From the NCBI GenBank assembly GCA_029204225.1, contig CM055096.1:4434014-4498013 (forward strand): a stretch of DNA of 64,000 nucleotides. Direction: 5' to 3'. The notes under the pieces were generated by a model, which saw only the letters and a list, made by a program, of their open reading frames with translations, ran no database searches and was not told the origin of the DNA. This stretch comes from Diphasiastrum complanatum (Eukaryota; Streptophyta; Lycopodiopsida; Lycopodiales; Lycopodiaceae). The position numbers and the translations under genes were made by a program. Position 1 is the stretch's first letter; the number at the start of each line of letters is the position of its first letter. Of the stretch, positions 34,652 to 46,675 are shown one piece after another.

Positions 34652-37335
34652 TTAAATTAATGATAAAAGACTAATGAACTGTCTTGAAGTAAACATTCGA
34701 ATCTGAAGAGCTTGGTGTGTAGTATAGAAAAGTATTGATCCTTTGAAACATGCTCGAGCAGATTGCTTCAAGCCATAAAGTGCTTTATGGAGTTTACACA
34801 CATGATTGTGTTTACCTTCGAGAATATAACCTTTGGGTTGCATCATGTAAATGTCTTCTTCGATAACTCCATTGAGATATATTGTCTGTACATCAATTTG
34901 ATGTATTTCTAAATTTGCTACAGCAACAAACGATAATAAAAGTCGAATAGAAGAATGCTTGACTACTGAACTGAAAGTCTCAGTGTAATCGACATTGTAT
35001 ACTTGAGAAAATTCTCTGGCGACAAGTCAGGCTTTTCTTCTGTCGATGTTTCCGTCTGCTTTGTACTTGACTTTGAAAATCCATTTACAATCAACCACGT
35101 TTCTGCTAGCAGGTAATTTGACAATCATCCATGTATGGTTCTTGATAAGAGATGAATGCTCTTTATCCATAGCTTCTTTCCAGAGATTGGAATCGGGCTG
35201 ATTGAGTGTCTCTTCGACAGTGGCTCCTGATTGAGTGGATCCTGAACAAGGTAGGCTGCAGACTCGTCGATATACATGATGGGTGGTCTGCTAGTTTTTG
35301 AGGATCTTTTGAGGAATAGAGGAAGTTGATCATTTTCATCATACTGTAGTTGCTGAACCGCAACATCATCATCTTCAAATTCGCCATTGATAAATTGTTC
35401 ATCGAAAGTAGACGAGCTTGGACCTTCAATGGAAATAGTCGATTGAGGAACCTCGAAGTTCAATATGTCAGACGAGTTAGACAAGTCGACTACATGGGCT
35501 TTGCCTTTTCTCTTGAGGTTGATAAACTGATCTTCGATGAAGATGACATCCCGACTAGTGAATATCTTCGACTCGATGAGATCGAACAATTTGTAAGCTT
35601 GATCTGAAGTAGTATAGCTGATGAAAATACATTTAATACTCTAGAAGTCAAGCTTCTTCCTGAGATCATGAGGAATCTGTGCATAAGTAGTACATCCAAA
35701 AACTTTTAAGTTCGATAAAAAAAATTTGGTACTTGTCCAAAATTCGAATGGTGTTTTGTCTTAGAGACCTTTAGTAGGACATCTGTTTTGAATATAGGTT
35801 ACTGTTGAAACAGCTTCAGCCCAAAATGACTTTGGAAGTGTCACACGTGATAACATGCACTTTGTCGATTCGACTAGGGTTTTGTTCTTTCTCTTAGCAA
35901 GACCATTTGACTGAGGCGAATATGAGGTACTGTATTGTTGCTCAATATCTGAACTTGATGAAAGCCTTTGATTTCTGCTTAATGAAGTAAACAACTATTC
36001 TTCTGAAAAATTCGTCAATAAAAGTAATGAAATACTTTGCATTTAGCAATGAAGGAGTTTGCATAGGTCTACATATATCTGAATGAACAACATCTAACAA
36101 AACTTTTGTTGATGTCTATGACTCAATCTAAAAGGAATCCTAGTATGCTTTCCAAGGATGTAGCTATGGCAGACAGGGAGATCGACTTTGCTAGAAGGAT
36201 AGTCGAGATCAAGTGCTAGGGATTGTCTGGACATAGTGATGCTTTATTGACAAGAATAGAGGTTTTCAAGGCTTGACTAGAATCAGAATAACAATGTGCC
36301 AATCTATATGAGTATTTATGCCTCTTGCCGAGTGCAAGGATCTTATTACTCCTATCGATAATTCTGCATTGATCAGACTCAAACTCCATCTTATGACCTA
36401 AATTTGTAATTCTACTTACTGATAACAGATTTGTAAAAAATTTAGGAACATACAAGACTTTTGACAATAGTTTGAATTGATCATGTTGGAATTTCAATCT
36501 TACAGTACCTTCACCTTCGATAGTATGAGTGCTATTATTACCAAGATGAACATACTTCTTTGTGCTGTAAGGCGTATAGGAATGAGAAATCTCATGATGA
36601 TTGGTCATGTGTTGAGTAGTTCCAGAATCTAGAAACCACGAATCATCCAAATTAGCGTATTTGTCTTTGACTATAAAGTGTCTTCATCCATTTCGACTTC
36701 AAGAGATGCTGTAACTGTTTTTGCTTGTTGATCAGGTTGCTTGGATGCATTCTTCGGTTTGAGAATTCGACAATCCTAGATCTCATGGTTATTGCACTTG
36801 CAATACTTGCAAAACATCTTTTTCTTTAACGAATGTAGATTCGATGATTGTTTTTGACCTTGAATCTATTTCTGATTTGATGCGGACTGCTTGGAGCCTT
36901 TCGAGTTCTGTCGTTTCGAGCCCTTGTTGACATATAGAGCATGAGACGAAAAGGTAGACGAAGTGTCTTGACTTCTTCGGTTATCTTCTTGCAACAACAT
37001 AGTGATAACTCCGGTAAGAGTTAAATCTGAGAGTGTCATGATGATCATTACCCAATTTTCATATGTAGAGGACATGCTTGAAAACATTGTCATAATTGTG
37101 TCTTGATCGTCTATGACCGATCTGACAACGACCATCTGTTGCAAGAGATTCTTAAACTGGTTAATTTGATTCTGAAGAGACTCATTATTCAACATCTTAA
37201 GTGTGAAGAATTTCCTTCGAAGATGTAACTTGGTAGTTACATCTCTCACATCATATAGTGAGCTTAGGATGTTCCAAACTTCTTTCGAAGTTTTGGCTTC
37301 AGCTACGTAGCCAATCTGAGTATCTGATATATTGA
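34652..37335 (-). pseudogene. Minus-strand Ty1/copia gag-pol pseudogene
   Basis: Read from 37335 down: gag (SDTQIGYVAEAKTSKEVWNI; ORF 37249-36866); a CCHC knuckle (CKYCKCNNHEI-stop-DC) with a stop inside it near 36780; protease (WFLDSGTTQHMT, 36650-36216); integrase, with much of the catalytic core missing before 35994, then PQSNGLAKRKNKTLVES, FWAEAVSTVTYIQNRCP and SRDVIFIEDQF; an acidic linker; and reverse transcriptase from about 35120 (VNGFSKSSTKQ, LNGVIEEDIYMMQPKGY, LHKALYGLKQSARAC), which stops at 34652 before the YVDD block. Gag is interrupted at 37336 by LTR sequence. Several stops and shifts are present, so the element is inactive. Confidence 0.92.
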
Positions 37336-37731
37336 AAATAATGTTATGAACAAAGTAAAATCAAAGTAAAATAGAACACCGTGGCATGTGTATTGTAAGT
37401 CCACGTATGAGTACTTGTTAATAAACTCCTACCATGGCATGTGTGTTATAAGTCCATGGGTAGAAACTTCATTAGATTCTAAACTTCTAAGTTATAAAAC
37501 TTAACTTAGAGAACTCAAACTTAGAAACTTAAGCTTAGAAAATAAAAGATTCTAAGTTATGTTGAGTTCTAAGTTTAGTGTCTTAGGGTTTCTAAGTTAG
37601 AAGTTGAGAAGTTTAAAAGCCCTAGAATGGCAAGTTTTAGAAACTAATCCCATAAGTTAGTAGAAGCTTATGGAAGGCCCTTCTCGCTATAAGAAGAGAA
37701 GCATTTCCCTTGTAAAATAACATTTTGAGGG
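37209..37731. repeat. Duplicated block, copy 1 (gag fragment plus LTR start)
   Basis: This ~520-bp block matches 43449-43953 at roughly 92-93%. It contains the N-terminal gag coding (minus strand) up to 37335 and then, from TGTTATGAAC at 37336, an LTR-like sequence with the phrases caccgtggcatgtgtattg and ctataagaagaga. Both copies carry the same gag/LTR junction. Confidence 0.9.
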
Positions 37732-37735
37732 ATAT
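37336..37735 (+). repeat. LTR-like fragment inserted in copia gag
   Basis: The sequence begins TGTTATGAACAAAG within gag codons and contains a TATA-like ctataagaagag at about 37688-37699. It is cut at 37735, where similarity to the copy at 43575 ends. Element type is unknown because no internal region is attached. Confidence 0.55.
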
Positions 37736-37739
37736 TTGA

Positions 37740-38361
37740 GCCACCTGGCATTTTGCGAAAAAGCCGAAGTGAGAGAAAATGCCAAAAGACGAAAATCTTG
37801 AAAATGCCATTGTGAGCCGTTTCCGAGTAGTTATGCAGACTGTGTAAAACACACAAAGAAATCTGCATGTATGAATAAAAGTTGGACGAAGATTAAAATG
37901 TTGATTAGTCGATTACTTAAGGAAAATAATCCAACAATACTACTCAAAAATATCTATAACTGATATTTTCTATAGTTATTACAATCGCCTCAGACTGTAC
38001 AATGTAGGCGGACTTCCAATGCAAAGTCTTTGGGTCTGATTTTTGACCGCGACAATGTTCGAAAATTACATAGGTTCGGATTTTATATAAAGGATCAAAA
38101 AATATGTACTGGTTCAAAAAATATGTTGTGGGCCGAATTTTTCGAGGTCGAAAAAATTAGACCCGATCCGAACCAAATATGTTCGAAGGCTCTTGGATAA
38201 TTTAGTGAAGGTTCAAAAAAATTCTGAACCGATCCAACCCAACCCAGGGTCGGAATGTTCCTGCTAAAGAAATACTCGAGCCTTCTGTTTTCTTTGGTTT
38301 TGTAAAGTTTTCAGGATGCTCATTAACAAATGGATTTGAGGCTGAGCATCAAATTCCAACA
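37740..38361 (-). repeat. Copia-type LTR, minus orientation
   Basis: On the minus strand it starts TGTTGGAATTTGATGCTCAG, close to the start of the LTR at 52326 (TGCTGGAATTCATGCTCAAG), and shares its ggatcgg/gacccgatccg words. No polypurine tract or pol end adjoins it, so it is a solo or truncated LTR. The left limit is uncertain. Confidence 0.6.
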
Positions 38362-38439
38362 CCAAGAAGCATTTATGATAGGTCTGCAAGACATCGTGGA
38401 TAGTCTTGGGCTATAATTGTTTGGATTTTTAACTTTTCA

Positions 38440-39017
38440 ACATTGATTTCCAATGAAAGGTGGCATTTTACCTAGAGATTCATGTAAATTGAGATTACAT
38501 GAAGGTGATGTTACTAGATTGGAGAGAGTAAGGCCAATAGGAAAATTTATCTCCTAGTGTACTTCTAAAGGTCAATATAGTACTTCAGTGCAGAAATAGA
38601 TAATTTGAGAATTATTTCATCTCTAAGTACTTATTTGATATTGAAGTCAAACCAAGGATTGATTTCAGGGTAAATGTGAAAGATAAAAGATTGATTTGTT
38701 AGCTTTTGAACTTGATCTTCATGATTGGTCGACTGCTCATTCAATGTATCATGTGAATTTAGTTTATATGATGATGACAGTTACATATATTGAAGATTTC
38801 ACCCATTTGAGACTTATAGCTCAATGTACCTTTGGAATATGAAAGAGTACTCAGAATCATAGATTAACAGCTCAGGAATCATTCTATCTCTAGGTGCTTG
38901 ATTAAGTTGGTTGGTCAGATTGAGGATAATGATTGATGGAAAAGAGTTAAAAGCATACAAATTGGATCTTCTCTAGTTAATTGTTCTAAGGACAAAACTG
39001 GCTTAAGGAGGGAAGAA
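38440..39017 (+). pseudogene. 3' end of a Ty3/gypsy element with polypurine tract
   Basis: Decayed coding at about 38700-38765 reads LAFELDLHDWSTAHSMYHVNL, the C-terminal integrase motif that normally ends HPVFHVSLL in gypsy elements. A degraded tail follows, then a purine tract (aggagggaagaa, 39006-39017) directly before an LTR start. Upstream pol sequence is gone. Confidence 0.65.
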
Positions 39018-39496
39018 TGTTACATCTATGTCCAGTATTTGGAATTCGGAATAATTTTTGACATGGATAGCCGGTCACTCCAGTGTATGTAGTTATTAGC
39101 TATGCCTTGTCATTCTAGGCTTTTGGCCAGTAAAGTAATTAATAATCACATGAGGGCCCAGACCTATAATTGAACATAGGAGCACTTGCATGGTGTCTGA
39201 CTGCTATAATGCAAGAATAGGAGGTCAATTGCTATTCCAGGTATTTGGGGATCCTAAAAGAAATATTCTCTCCTCCTAGGAGAGAATATATACTAGTGGA
39301 AAATCGCCCATCTACCTATTGGATTTTCCGATCCTTGTAGCTAAGAACCCTTCCTCTTTTGCATTCATTCACCATGGCATGGGGGTGAAGTGGTTAGGGT
39401 ATTGACTAGCCATTTCTTGTTGGTTGGGTGGTTTTGCTCCATAGGTGTCTTCTTGGTTGCTTGAAACAAGATCTAGTCAGATCTTCACTAGGCGAT

Positions 39497-39582
<86 letters not shown>

Positions 39583-39769
39583 ATCATGGTGATTAGGGTT
39601 AAAGCATATTAGGATTAATTGTGATATGATTGCATGGATGTGTTAATGAATCTTTGAATTACTCTCATGGGGTCGAACTACTACATGACATGTTAGAATC
39701 CACTTCATCTCTTGATTGCTATACATGTGCTTGGAATTAGGGTTGAAGGTGGACAAGAAAGTCTCTACA
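39018..39769 (+). repeat. Gypsy LTR flanked by internal sequence on both sides
   Basis: A 752-bp LTR begins TGTTACATC after a polypurine tract and ends TCTACA before a gypsy-type primer-binding site. It includes a TATA-like agaatatatactag (about 39283) and a (GA)n tract (39500-39578). Confidence 0.7.
39500..39578 (+). repeat. (GA)n microsatellite within the gypsy LTR
   Basis: A pure GA dinucleotide tract of about 79 bp. Confidence 0.98.
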
Positions 39770-39773
39770 ATTT

Positions 39774-39792
39774 TGGTGTTGTTGCGAAGGAA
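39774..39792 (+). other. Gypsy primer-binding site (decayed)
   Basis: The sequence tggtgttgttgcgaaggaa matches, with several changes, the TGGCGCCGTTGCCGGGGA-type primer-binding site of the Athila/Tat group of plant gypsy elements and lies four bases after the LTR end. Confidence 0.55.
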
Positions 39793-40399
39793 TTTTTGTA
39801 AAGAGAATCAATCTCTTTCTAAAAAGATATCAGTATTTCTCTGTTAACCTTCGCCCAACCTTCCAAATATAGTATTTTACAATCAATGAATAAGACGAAG
39901 GTACTACTAGTTTCATCAAAATTTTTCACGTGAAGGTTAGTTTTGAAACAAATATCATTCTAAACTCTTGCCAAATTGAAAAAAATTCTATCTTTTCATA
40001 AGAATCTTCGTCGCACCTACTAGGCATGTATTATACTAAGGAACTACCTCCAATCAGGTGGGCAAAGGTCATTTTTTTTTAAATTTATAAGAAATACCCA
40101 TTTCAATGATTTTTTACTTAAAATAGCATGAAAAGAACCTTTGCGGGATTAACCCTCGCCTAGGTAATCTTCGCTAGTGCGATTATTAAGTTTTGATCAA
40201 TCTGATTTAGCTAATGACAAGTTTGTGAAATTTTGAGTCGTGACGACACTACTATCCTAGTTTTTGCCATTTTTAGAGTATTGATTTAGTTGTTCCAAGA
40301 CTGATTCCGAAAATCATTTTCTAGTATCATCATCAATTTAACATAGATCAAATCAGACTTGCAGAATCACTCTATGGACAATCTAGATCTTTATTCTTT

Positions 40400-40700
40400 G
40401 AAAAATGTGAATTTTGATTATCCACCACCCCGCCCAATCATTAGATGAACACCTCGTTTGGAGATACCAAAATGTAATGGAGTCACAGATTCAATCAGAT
40501 TTCTCAAAATATATACATAAGCTTGTGAAATCTATAGTGAGGTTAATCCAAAGGATAGTTTTTTTCCAATGGCACTTACAGGAGCTACACAAAATTGGTA
40601 TTTCAATCAAACTCTAGAAGAATGTCCCAATTGGGAAGTCGTCAAAGTAGGATTGATCATGCATTTCAAGCCAAAGAAATTTCTTTAAGATATCTGTTCA
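40400..40700 (+). pseudogene. Ty3/gypsy gag fragment
   Basis: The frame encodes the N-terminal part of a plant gypsy gag: IPKCNGVTDSIRFLKIYT, then IYSEVNPKDSFFPMALTGA, then QNWYFNQTLEECPNW. One stop interrupts it near 40516 and the frame is lost after about 40690. It is cut off by a (GA)n tract. It belongs with the LTR at 39018-39769 and its primer-binding site. Confidence 0.8.
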
Positions 40701-40757
40701 TGCTGTTGAGTAAGATCAAGATGGGAAAGAAGGAGATGGCTTAAGATCACATCAAAC

Positions 40758-40861
<104 letters not shown>

Positions 40862-41045
40862 CTCTTCCCACGCTTGTACACTATTTGAGTCCTACTCTCT
40901 GATTTTTGACAATATGAAGTGAGAGATTCAGTGTCTTCCCTTTGATCACCTTTGTTAATGTATGTGAGCCTTGATGGCTCGGCCCTTGCTCTTGGAAGAC
41001 CTTCTTGGAGCTCTCGGGTCTTGAGGTGGATTCTCAAGGTCTTGG

Positions 41046-41899
41046 TCACTTAATGTTTCTCCTCCATCTTTTGACATCAAGATGATTAGTACTTTCATCC
41101 ACTTTACAAACTTGTCCTTTATAAAAAATAACATCCCTACTCACTGGGATTTTTTTAGTGATGGGATTGAAGACTCTATATCCTTTTTCTATTTTCACAA
41201 TTACTAATGAGGCCATGATCATGTGGTTTTTAGCAAAATCACCACAACGTATAAGGCGTGAGCTCAAATGTCGAGAACAATATATGACACTATAACAAGC
41301 AATGGATGATGCAGTATGAGAAGAAGATGAGGAGTCGGATGATGAATCACATAATGGAGTCACATATTGGATGATGCAGTATGAGAAGAAGATGAGGAGT
41401 CGAATGAGGAGTCGGATGATGAATCACATACTGGAATGTTGCCTTATACAATAGGGCAGACTACCACAACTTCTACAACGATTTTTTCTACCAACATCAA
41501 TGCAACTACGAAATGATGATGAATGATAATGATGAAAATGATGTCTTCTTCCATGCTGATTGTGTTCAATCTCGACTTCAAGAACATGGCTCGAGCTGGA
41601 TTACAAGTTTGAAATTGCATTCTAAGAGCTTCTCCCCTAGCTGTCATGGCATCACTTATATGAGTGATCACATGGTCTTTCATTGAAAGGTTGATCAAGG
41701 ACAATGCTCTCTGTGCCTTTTTATCAAAGGCCCTCATGTCACCTGGAGTGGTATTAGGCCGGACTTCAATACTTGCAACAATGTCCCAAAACTACTTCTC
41801 CATTAAAATGCTCTTCATTTTGAATTTCCAGATGTTGTAGTTAGAAGCCCCATCAAGTTTGCTTGCATCGCCCAAAATCGGCGCATTGATGTTTGCCAT
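41046..41899 (-). pseudogene. Minus-strand copia gag and integrase fragments
   Basis: The gag ATG is at 41899, and the frame (LDGASNYNIWKFKMKSILME, then DKKAQRALSLINLS) runs to about 41600 with one TAG stop in place of a codon at the conserved Glu-Lys-(Glu/Leu) position. After about 41450 the sequence jumps to the region just past the integrase core (GYRVFNPITKKIPVSRDVIF, about 41190-41120). Zinc knuckle, protease, integrase core and everything after 41046 are deleted. A short gat/tca-rich direct repeat (about 41300-41435) sits at the deletion join. Confidence 0.88.
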
Positions 41900-43176
41900 T
41901 TCCAAATTGCTTGAAACTCCACTTGTAGGCTAAAAGGTGTATGCCGAAGCCAACTGTGATGTCAAAAATAAAATATAATGACCTGCAACTTTTGGCTTAC
42001 CAGGCCACCCACCGCTTTTTCGCCAAATTGAAAGCCAAATTGGCGTCGCCTTCCGAAATGCTTTTTGTCACCAACTCCTGACTACGTGCCCAATGGAATG
42101 GTGAAATTGCTTTTGGCGCGTTTCGAACACTTTCTCTATGGCAATCACTCTGTTTTGACGTACTGTACTTGCAGGTACAATCAGGGTGCCCTTTGTTTGG
42201 AGGCTATAGTCTTTCGTTTGGCCAAAATAGGCTAAAGAAAGTGAAAATAATGGCACTTTAAGTTTTTGAACTGTCTTTTTACCTTGAAGGGACTTCACTC
42301 TTCACCAACTTCAGGACCCAACTCAAATTTCAAGATGAAGATTTTTAAGAAGTCAAAGTGTCTTCTGCACTTCAAGCCCTTTCAAATGAAGTTCAAGTTG
42401 GAACTCAACAAATCCAATGGTTACTTGATATCTAACTGCCTAGATCACTCATTGGCCAGTCGATTTGAACCGTTGATCACTATGACCCCAGATCCAACGA
42501 TCATAGGCTTCCAGGTGCACCCTACAAGCTTCTTGGGATCACTACACCCCTCCACACACTACGAGATTAGCGCGACTGGCCGGGCACACTGGACCGCGAC
42601 TCCCATCACGACCATCTTCATCTTTCTTCAAGCTTTCTTCACCAAGCTTAAGCTATGGCTGATCCGCAAATGTGGATTCAACTCTCTTGCTGGCACACGG
42701 CTGCTCACGGCCTTCCAGGGATCAATTCAACCAGTTAGCGTGCCCACCACCACCAATTTACAGCTTTCAAAAAGCTTCAGAAACAAGAAGATTTGCAGTT
42801 GCTCAGCTTAAAACCCTAGCTGAACGACGAATGGGTTTTTCTTGGACTTTATTCAGTATTTTTCAGAAATACTTTTTGCAGCTACCTATCTTACTGAGGT
42901 CGCCCTACAGTAACTGTCTTTTGCTTAAAACCGTTCTTAAAACGGTATCTGATTGGATTCATGCCAATCACAAACGCCAAACAACCCTCCTTCTAAATTT
43001 TGGGCTTCAATTTTTGCTTGCTTCCTGATTCAACCGACAATTTCCTGTCTCAGAATCCTTTTTACAGTTTTGAGCTGTTCCACGAATCTCCACAGACTCG
43101 GTTTTGTGCTTCCCAACCAGCAAACCGTCGTGAATTCATAGCTCTCCGTTCCTGTCCGATGATTGTAGCCACCAAG
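41900..43176 (-). mobile_element. 5' leader of the minus-strand copia
   Basis: About 1.28 kb separate the primer-binding site from the gag ATG. This is long for a copia leader. A plus-strand open frame across it (42266-42811) overlaps others and has no recognisable domain, so I treat the region as untranslated leader or inserted sequence. Confidence 0.5.
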
Positions 43177-43189
43177 GGCTCTGATACCA
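43177..43189 (-). other. Primer-binding site of the minus-strand copia
   Basis: The minus strand reads TGGTATCAGAGCC, a perfect copia primer-binding site for initiator methionine tRNA. Confidence 0.9.
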
Positions 43190-43448
43190 AGTTGAGAATA
43201 CAGTTTAAAAACCCGACTGAATCAATCACCACAACACAATGTCAAGTGCAATAAGACAAGACAACATAATTTCTCTCCCACAAACTGTATATTCACACTA
43301 ATAAGCAAGTACAAAGATAAAGTTGCTTAAAAGCACTCAAAGGGCTCGTAAAAGAAAGACGGCCCGATAATTCTAGAACTGAGCACACGTGGTGTCATCA
43401 AAATTAGAAAGCACTGTATAAGTCGATAATTGCTATTTTAACTACTTC
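43190..43448 (-). repeat. 5' LTR fragment of the minus-strand copia
   Basis: About 260 bp of LTR remain (terminus ctgtattctcaac on the minus strand). They are cut at 43449, where the duplicated block begins. Confidence 0.6.
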
Positions 43449-43953
43449 CTTCGAAGATGTAACTTGGTAGTTATGTCTCTCACATCATATAGTGAGCTCA
43501 GGATGTCCCAAACTCCTTTCGAAGTTTTTGCTTCAGCTACGTGGCCAATCTGAGTATCTGATATATTGAGAATAATGTTAGGAACAAAGTAAAATCAAAG
43601 TAAAATAAAACACCGTGGCATGTGTATTGTAAGTCTACGTGTGAGTACTTGTTAATAAACTCCTACCATGGCATGTGTGTTATAAGTCCATGGGTAGAAA
43701 CTTAATTAAATTCTAAACTTCTAAGTTAAAAAACTTAACTTAGGGAACTTAAACTTAGAAACATAAGCTTAGAAACTAAAAGATTCTAAGTTATCTTGAG
43801 TTCTAAGTTTAGAGTCTTAGGCTTTCTAAGTTAGAAGTTGAGAAGTTTAGAAGCCTTAGCTAATCCCATAAGTTAGTAGAAGCTTATGGAAGACCCTTCT
43901 TGCTATAAGAAGAGAGGCATTTCCCTTGTAAAATAGTACTTTGAGATTATGCT
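43449..43953. repeat. Duplicated block, copy 2
   Basis: This is the second copy of 37209-37731, in the same orientation 6.2 kb away. It includes a 125-bp minus-strand gag fragment (43449-43573) and then the LTR-like start TGTTAGGAACAAAG at 43574. Confidence 0.9.
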
Positions 43954-44330
43954 AAATTGCTCTCTATTTGAGAAGTCATTCTATGCATAGCTTGATGGAA
44001 GGTGCTCGGGCCTCCTCTTGCCTCCTTTCATTGGTTTTTATTGTGGCATGTTTTTAATTGCTTTATGCTTAGTATAGCGACAATTTATATTTCCATTTCC
44101 CTTGAGTTAGTATTAGTTTTACAGTTTGCTAGTTGGGAAGCCTTAGCAAGCCTAGTTTAGTGTAGATCCTTGCTAGTTGGATAAGCCTTAGCAAGTGTAA
44201 TTATTTTCCAAGTAGTGGCTAGTTGGGTACCACCTTAGCCACACCATTTTAATTCCGAGCACCACACATAAATAAAGCTTTAGATATCCATAACCATTTA
44301 GGAAAAAGCTGAAATGATTTATAACTCATA
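43574..44330 (+). repeat. LTR-like sequence, fuller copy
   Basis: From TGTTAGGAAC the sequence continues past the point where the copy at 37336 is cut. It has a TATA-like ctataagaagagag (about 43909) and then repeated phrases ctagttgg(g/a)aagccttagca (44130-44205). The right end is not certain. Confidence 0.45.
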
Positions 44331-44375
44331 GCTATGCATAGGTTATCATACTTCCCGCAATCTAGCACAATCTCA

Positions 44376-44379
<4 letters not shown>

Positions 44380-44455
<76 letters not shown>
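44380..44455 (+). repeat. (GA)n microsatellite
   Basis: A pure GA tract of about 76 bp. Confidence 0.98.
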
Positions 44456-44458
<3 letters not shown>

Positions 44459-44667
44459 TCACCTCAAGAGCAAAGAGCTCTTCGATACTCAATATAAAAT
44501 ATGTACAAACACCTTATAATTGTAGTATTGAGGCTGTCCTAATGTGATTTTTTCCAAATGAATCTTGGCCACACATTCAATATGCAAATCAGTTTCCTCC
44601 CTTGATTGAGATCAATGGTAATGTGACAATCTTGACTAATTTCAAGGGTCTATGTTTCTCCTAGTAC

Positions 44668-44755
44668 ACTTTAGACCAATAAGGCAGAATGCTTTATGCC
44701 TCTCTTGACACTTTAGACCAATAAGACACAATGGTTTATGCCTCTCTTGACATTT
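44668..44755 (+). repeat. Two-copy 44-bp tandem repeat
   Basis: The phrase cactttagaccaataaggca, then atgctttatgcctctcttga, occurs twice in succession with few differences. Confidence 0.85.
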
Positions 44756-44864
44756 TTACACATGCTAAACGTGTGGGAAACTTTAAATGAGCAATTAGAA
44801 CTCACCTCATGGCTTTGGGCCTCAAAATAGTCAAGTTGCAATCTACTAGTTTTTGCACTTTCTC

Positions 44865-45086
44865 TTAAATGTAACTTGCTATTTTGATGACACAACTATG
44901 CTCCATCTTAAGAATTGACTCCCTCTTAAAAATATATCTGTTCTCTAAAATCATATAAATGATGAATGAAAAAAATTCATGATTAATGTAGAAAATAGTG
45001 TCCAAATAATTGGATGCTTCACTATCTCTTACATCAATATTACATACCCTGATGCAAAAACTACATGAAGGAACAAATAGAAACAT
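44865..45086 (-). other. Segment related to one carried by the copia at 58912-59166
   Basis: The minus strand has a 73-codon open frame (NIDVRDSEASNYLDTIFYIN) that matches the frame at 58912-59166 (KIDVRNSEASQVDTILYIN), with related DNA and a size difference of a multiple of three. I recognise no domain. Upstream on the same strand (45412-45158) another 84-codon frame is of unknown origin. Confidence 0.55.
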
Positions 45087-45699
45087 AATGAATATATTCC
45101 TCCATGCATAAGCCTCTGGTATCTTTGTAAAACAACATCAACCATGTTTCAAAACAATTAAATGGATGATCGCATGCTTGCTTCCTCCATATTGCACCTC
45201 ACTTGGAGTGGTTGCAACATGAAACTCCATGTATGAGCCTCCATCACCATCTTGCAATAAGAGCCTTTACACAAGTCTTCAAACACTTTCAAACATAGAT
45301 CCTCATTGCTTTGACCTTTGAGTTCCATCTTGATGCCTTTTCCTAGCTCCAAATTGTCAATTTTCACTTGGTTCTGATGAAGCAAACTAAGACCAACCAT
45401 ATGCTCTTTCAAAAGTACATCATAACCTCAAATTGGAACACTTTTTACAAATCCAAACCTCTATAAAACTAGCATCTCAAACATGTAATTGAGACTATAA
45501 AAGACTACACCAAAAACTCTTCACTAGCCATAGTGAAATCCATGTCACCACCATAAAAAATGAGATAGATGCTACATGTGTATGGCACCAAAATTGGTGA
45601 CTAGCTTCACCAATGAGAGGCTAGAGCACTAGATCCCCCCAAACTTGATCCAAACTTGATCATAAAATGGCCTAATGGTTGTAGCTTTAGGAGTTGTCT

Positions 45700-46675
45700 T
45701 AGACGTAGGGGCAAGGCCTAATTCGGATAATAGTTGAGTAGGACCATGGGCTATGCCTGCATGCGGTATAGGCAAAATAGTTTTACTTATTTTATAATTT
45801 ACTTGTTTAGCACACCGGCATGCTAGCCGGAATCAGCTCCAAAAAGAAATTTATCTTTTCAAAAGTTTCTTCAAAAAACCTTCATTTTTTTGAAATAAAA
45901 AATTTGCAAGCTAGCACGCCGGCATGCTAGCTTTTACAACTTCATGAACCAATTTTTTTTTTTATAAAAGTAATTTTTTTTGTGATGGACCTATTTAAAA
46001 TTTGATGGATAGTCAAACCACAATTCTTGTTCTTAAAACATCATGTAGTGGCATAAAAATAGTAGCACACCATGTGCTACCATTTTGCTGGATCATGAGT
46101 AGAAGAAACTCGCAAAACTTGTAAAAAATTAACTCGCAGAATGTCAAAACCCCCACAAGTGACACTCTTATCCAGCCTGATTAGAGTGGGGGATTGAGCA
46201 AGATATTGATTGTGGCTTAGCTTTTGGATTGAGATACGTTTTTGATCCTTTGGTGCTCCCTTGGAGAGAAAACATACATATAAAATAGCTTAAGAGATTG
46301 CATTGCAAGTGTGATGCCTCAAATTTAGGAGAGATTTTAGAACTTTTTTGTTTTATTTCACAAACTCTTTGTTCAATTGTGGAGAACTTGCCTTTTAAAG
46401 GCAAAGGCTGAATCTTCATTTTTTTCTCCAATCCAATCACACTGACTTATTTTATTTTTCCAATTTTACTCTCCACCCAATATTTTCTCTCTCCAATCCA
46501 CCCACTATCGCTCCTTATTCTTTATTTTTTTCTATTTCCCATTTTACTCTCCACCTAGTATTTTTTTTTCCCTCGAGTCTACCCACTACCTTAACACCTC
46601 TATATTATGTGTATGTGAAGAGGGAATCTATGCCTTCTATTTGTTGTTTATGCTATTTTTCTTTGGCTCTTTGAC
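45700..46675. other. Intergenic sequence, A+T-rich
   Basis: No coding motif is seen. It holds two direct copies of a palindromic word (ccggcatgctagc) near 45816 and 45919. Sequence from 46440 is T-rich. Confidence 0.5.
45812..45932. repeat. Two copies of gcac(a/g)ccggcatgctagc
   Basis: The 18-bp word gcacaccggcatgctagc near 45810-45830 and gcacgccggcatgctagc near 45914-45932 differ by one base. Each contains the palindrome GCATGC and is followed or preceded by gctag. Confidence 0.75.

Noticed and set aside
39376-39430. tRNA-like A-box stretch (gtgaagtggttagggtattg) within the gypsy LTR
   Set aside because: No B box follows at the right distance. It is part of the LTR, so I do not call a SINE or tRNA here.
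42266-42811. 181-codon plus-strand frame
   Set aside because: It lies in the leader of a minus-strand copia (primer-binding site at 43177), overlaps other frames and has no recognisable domain.
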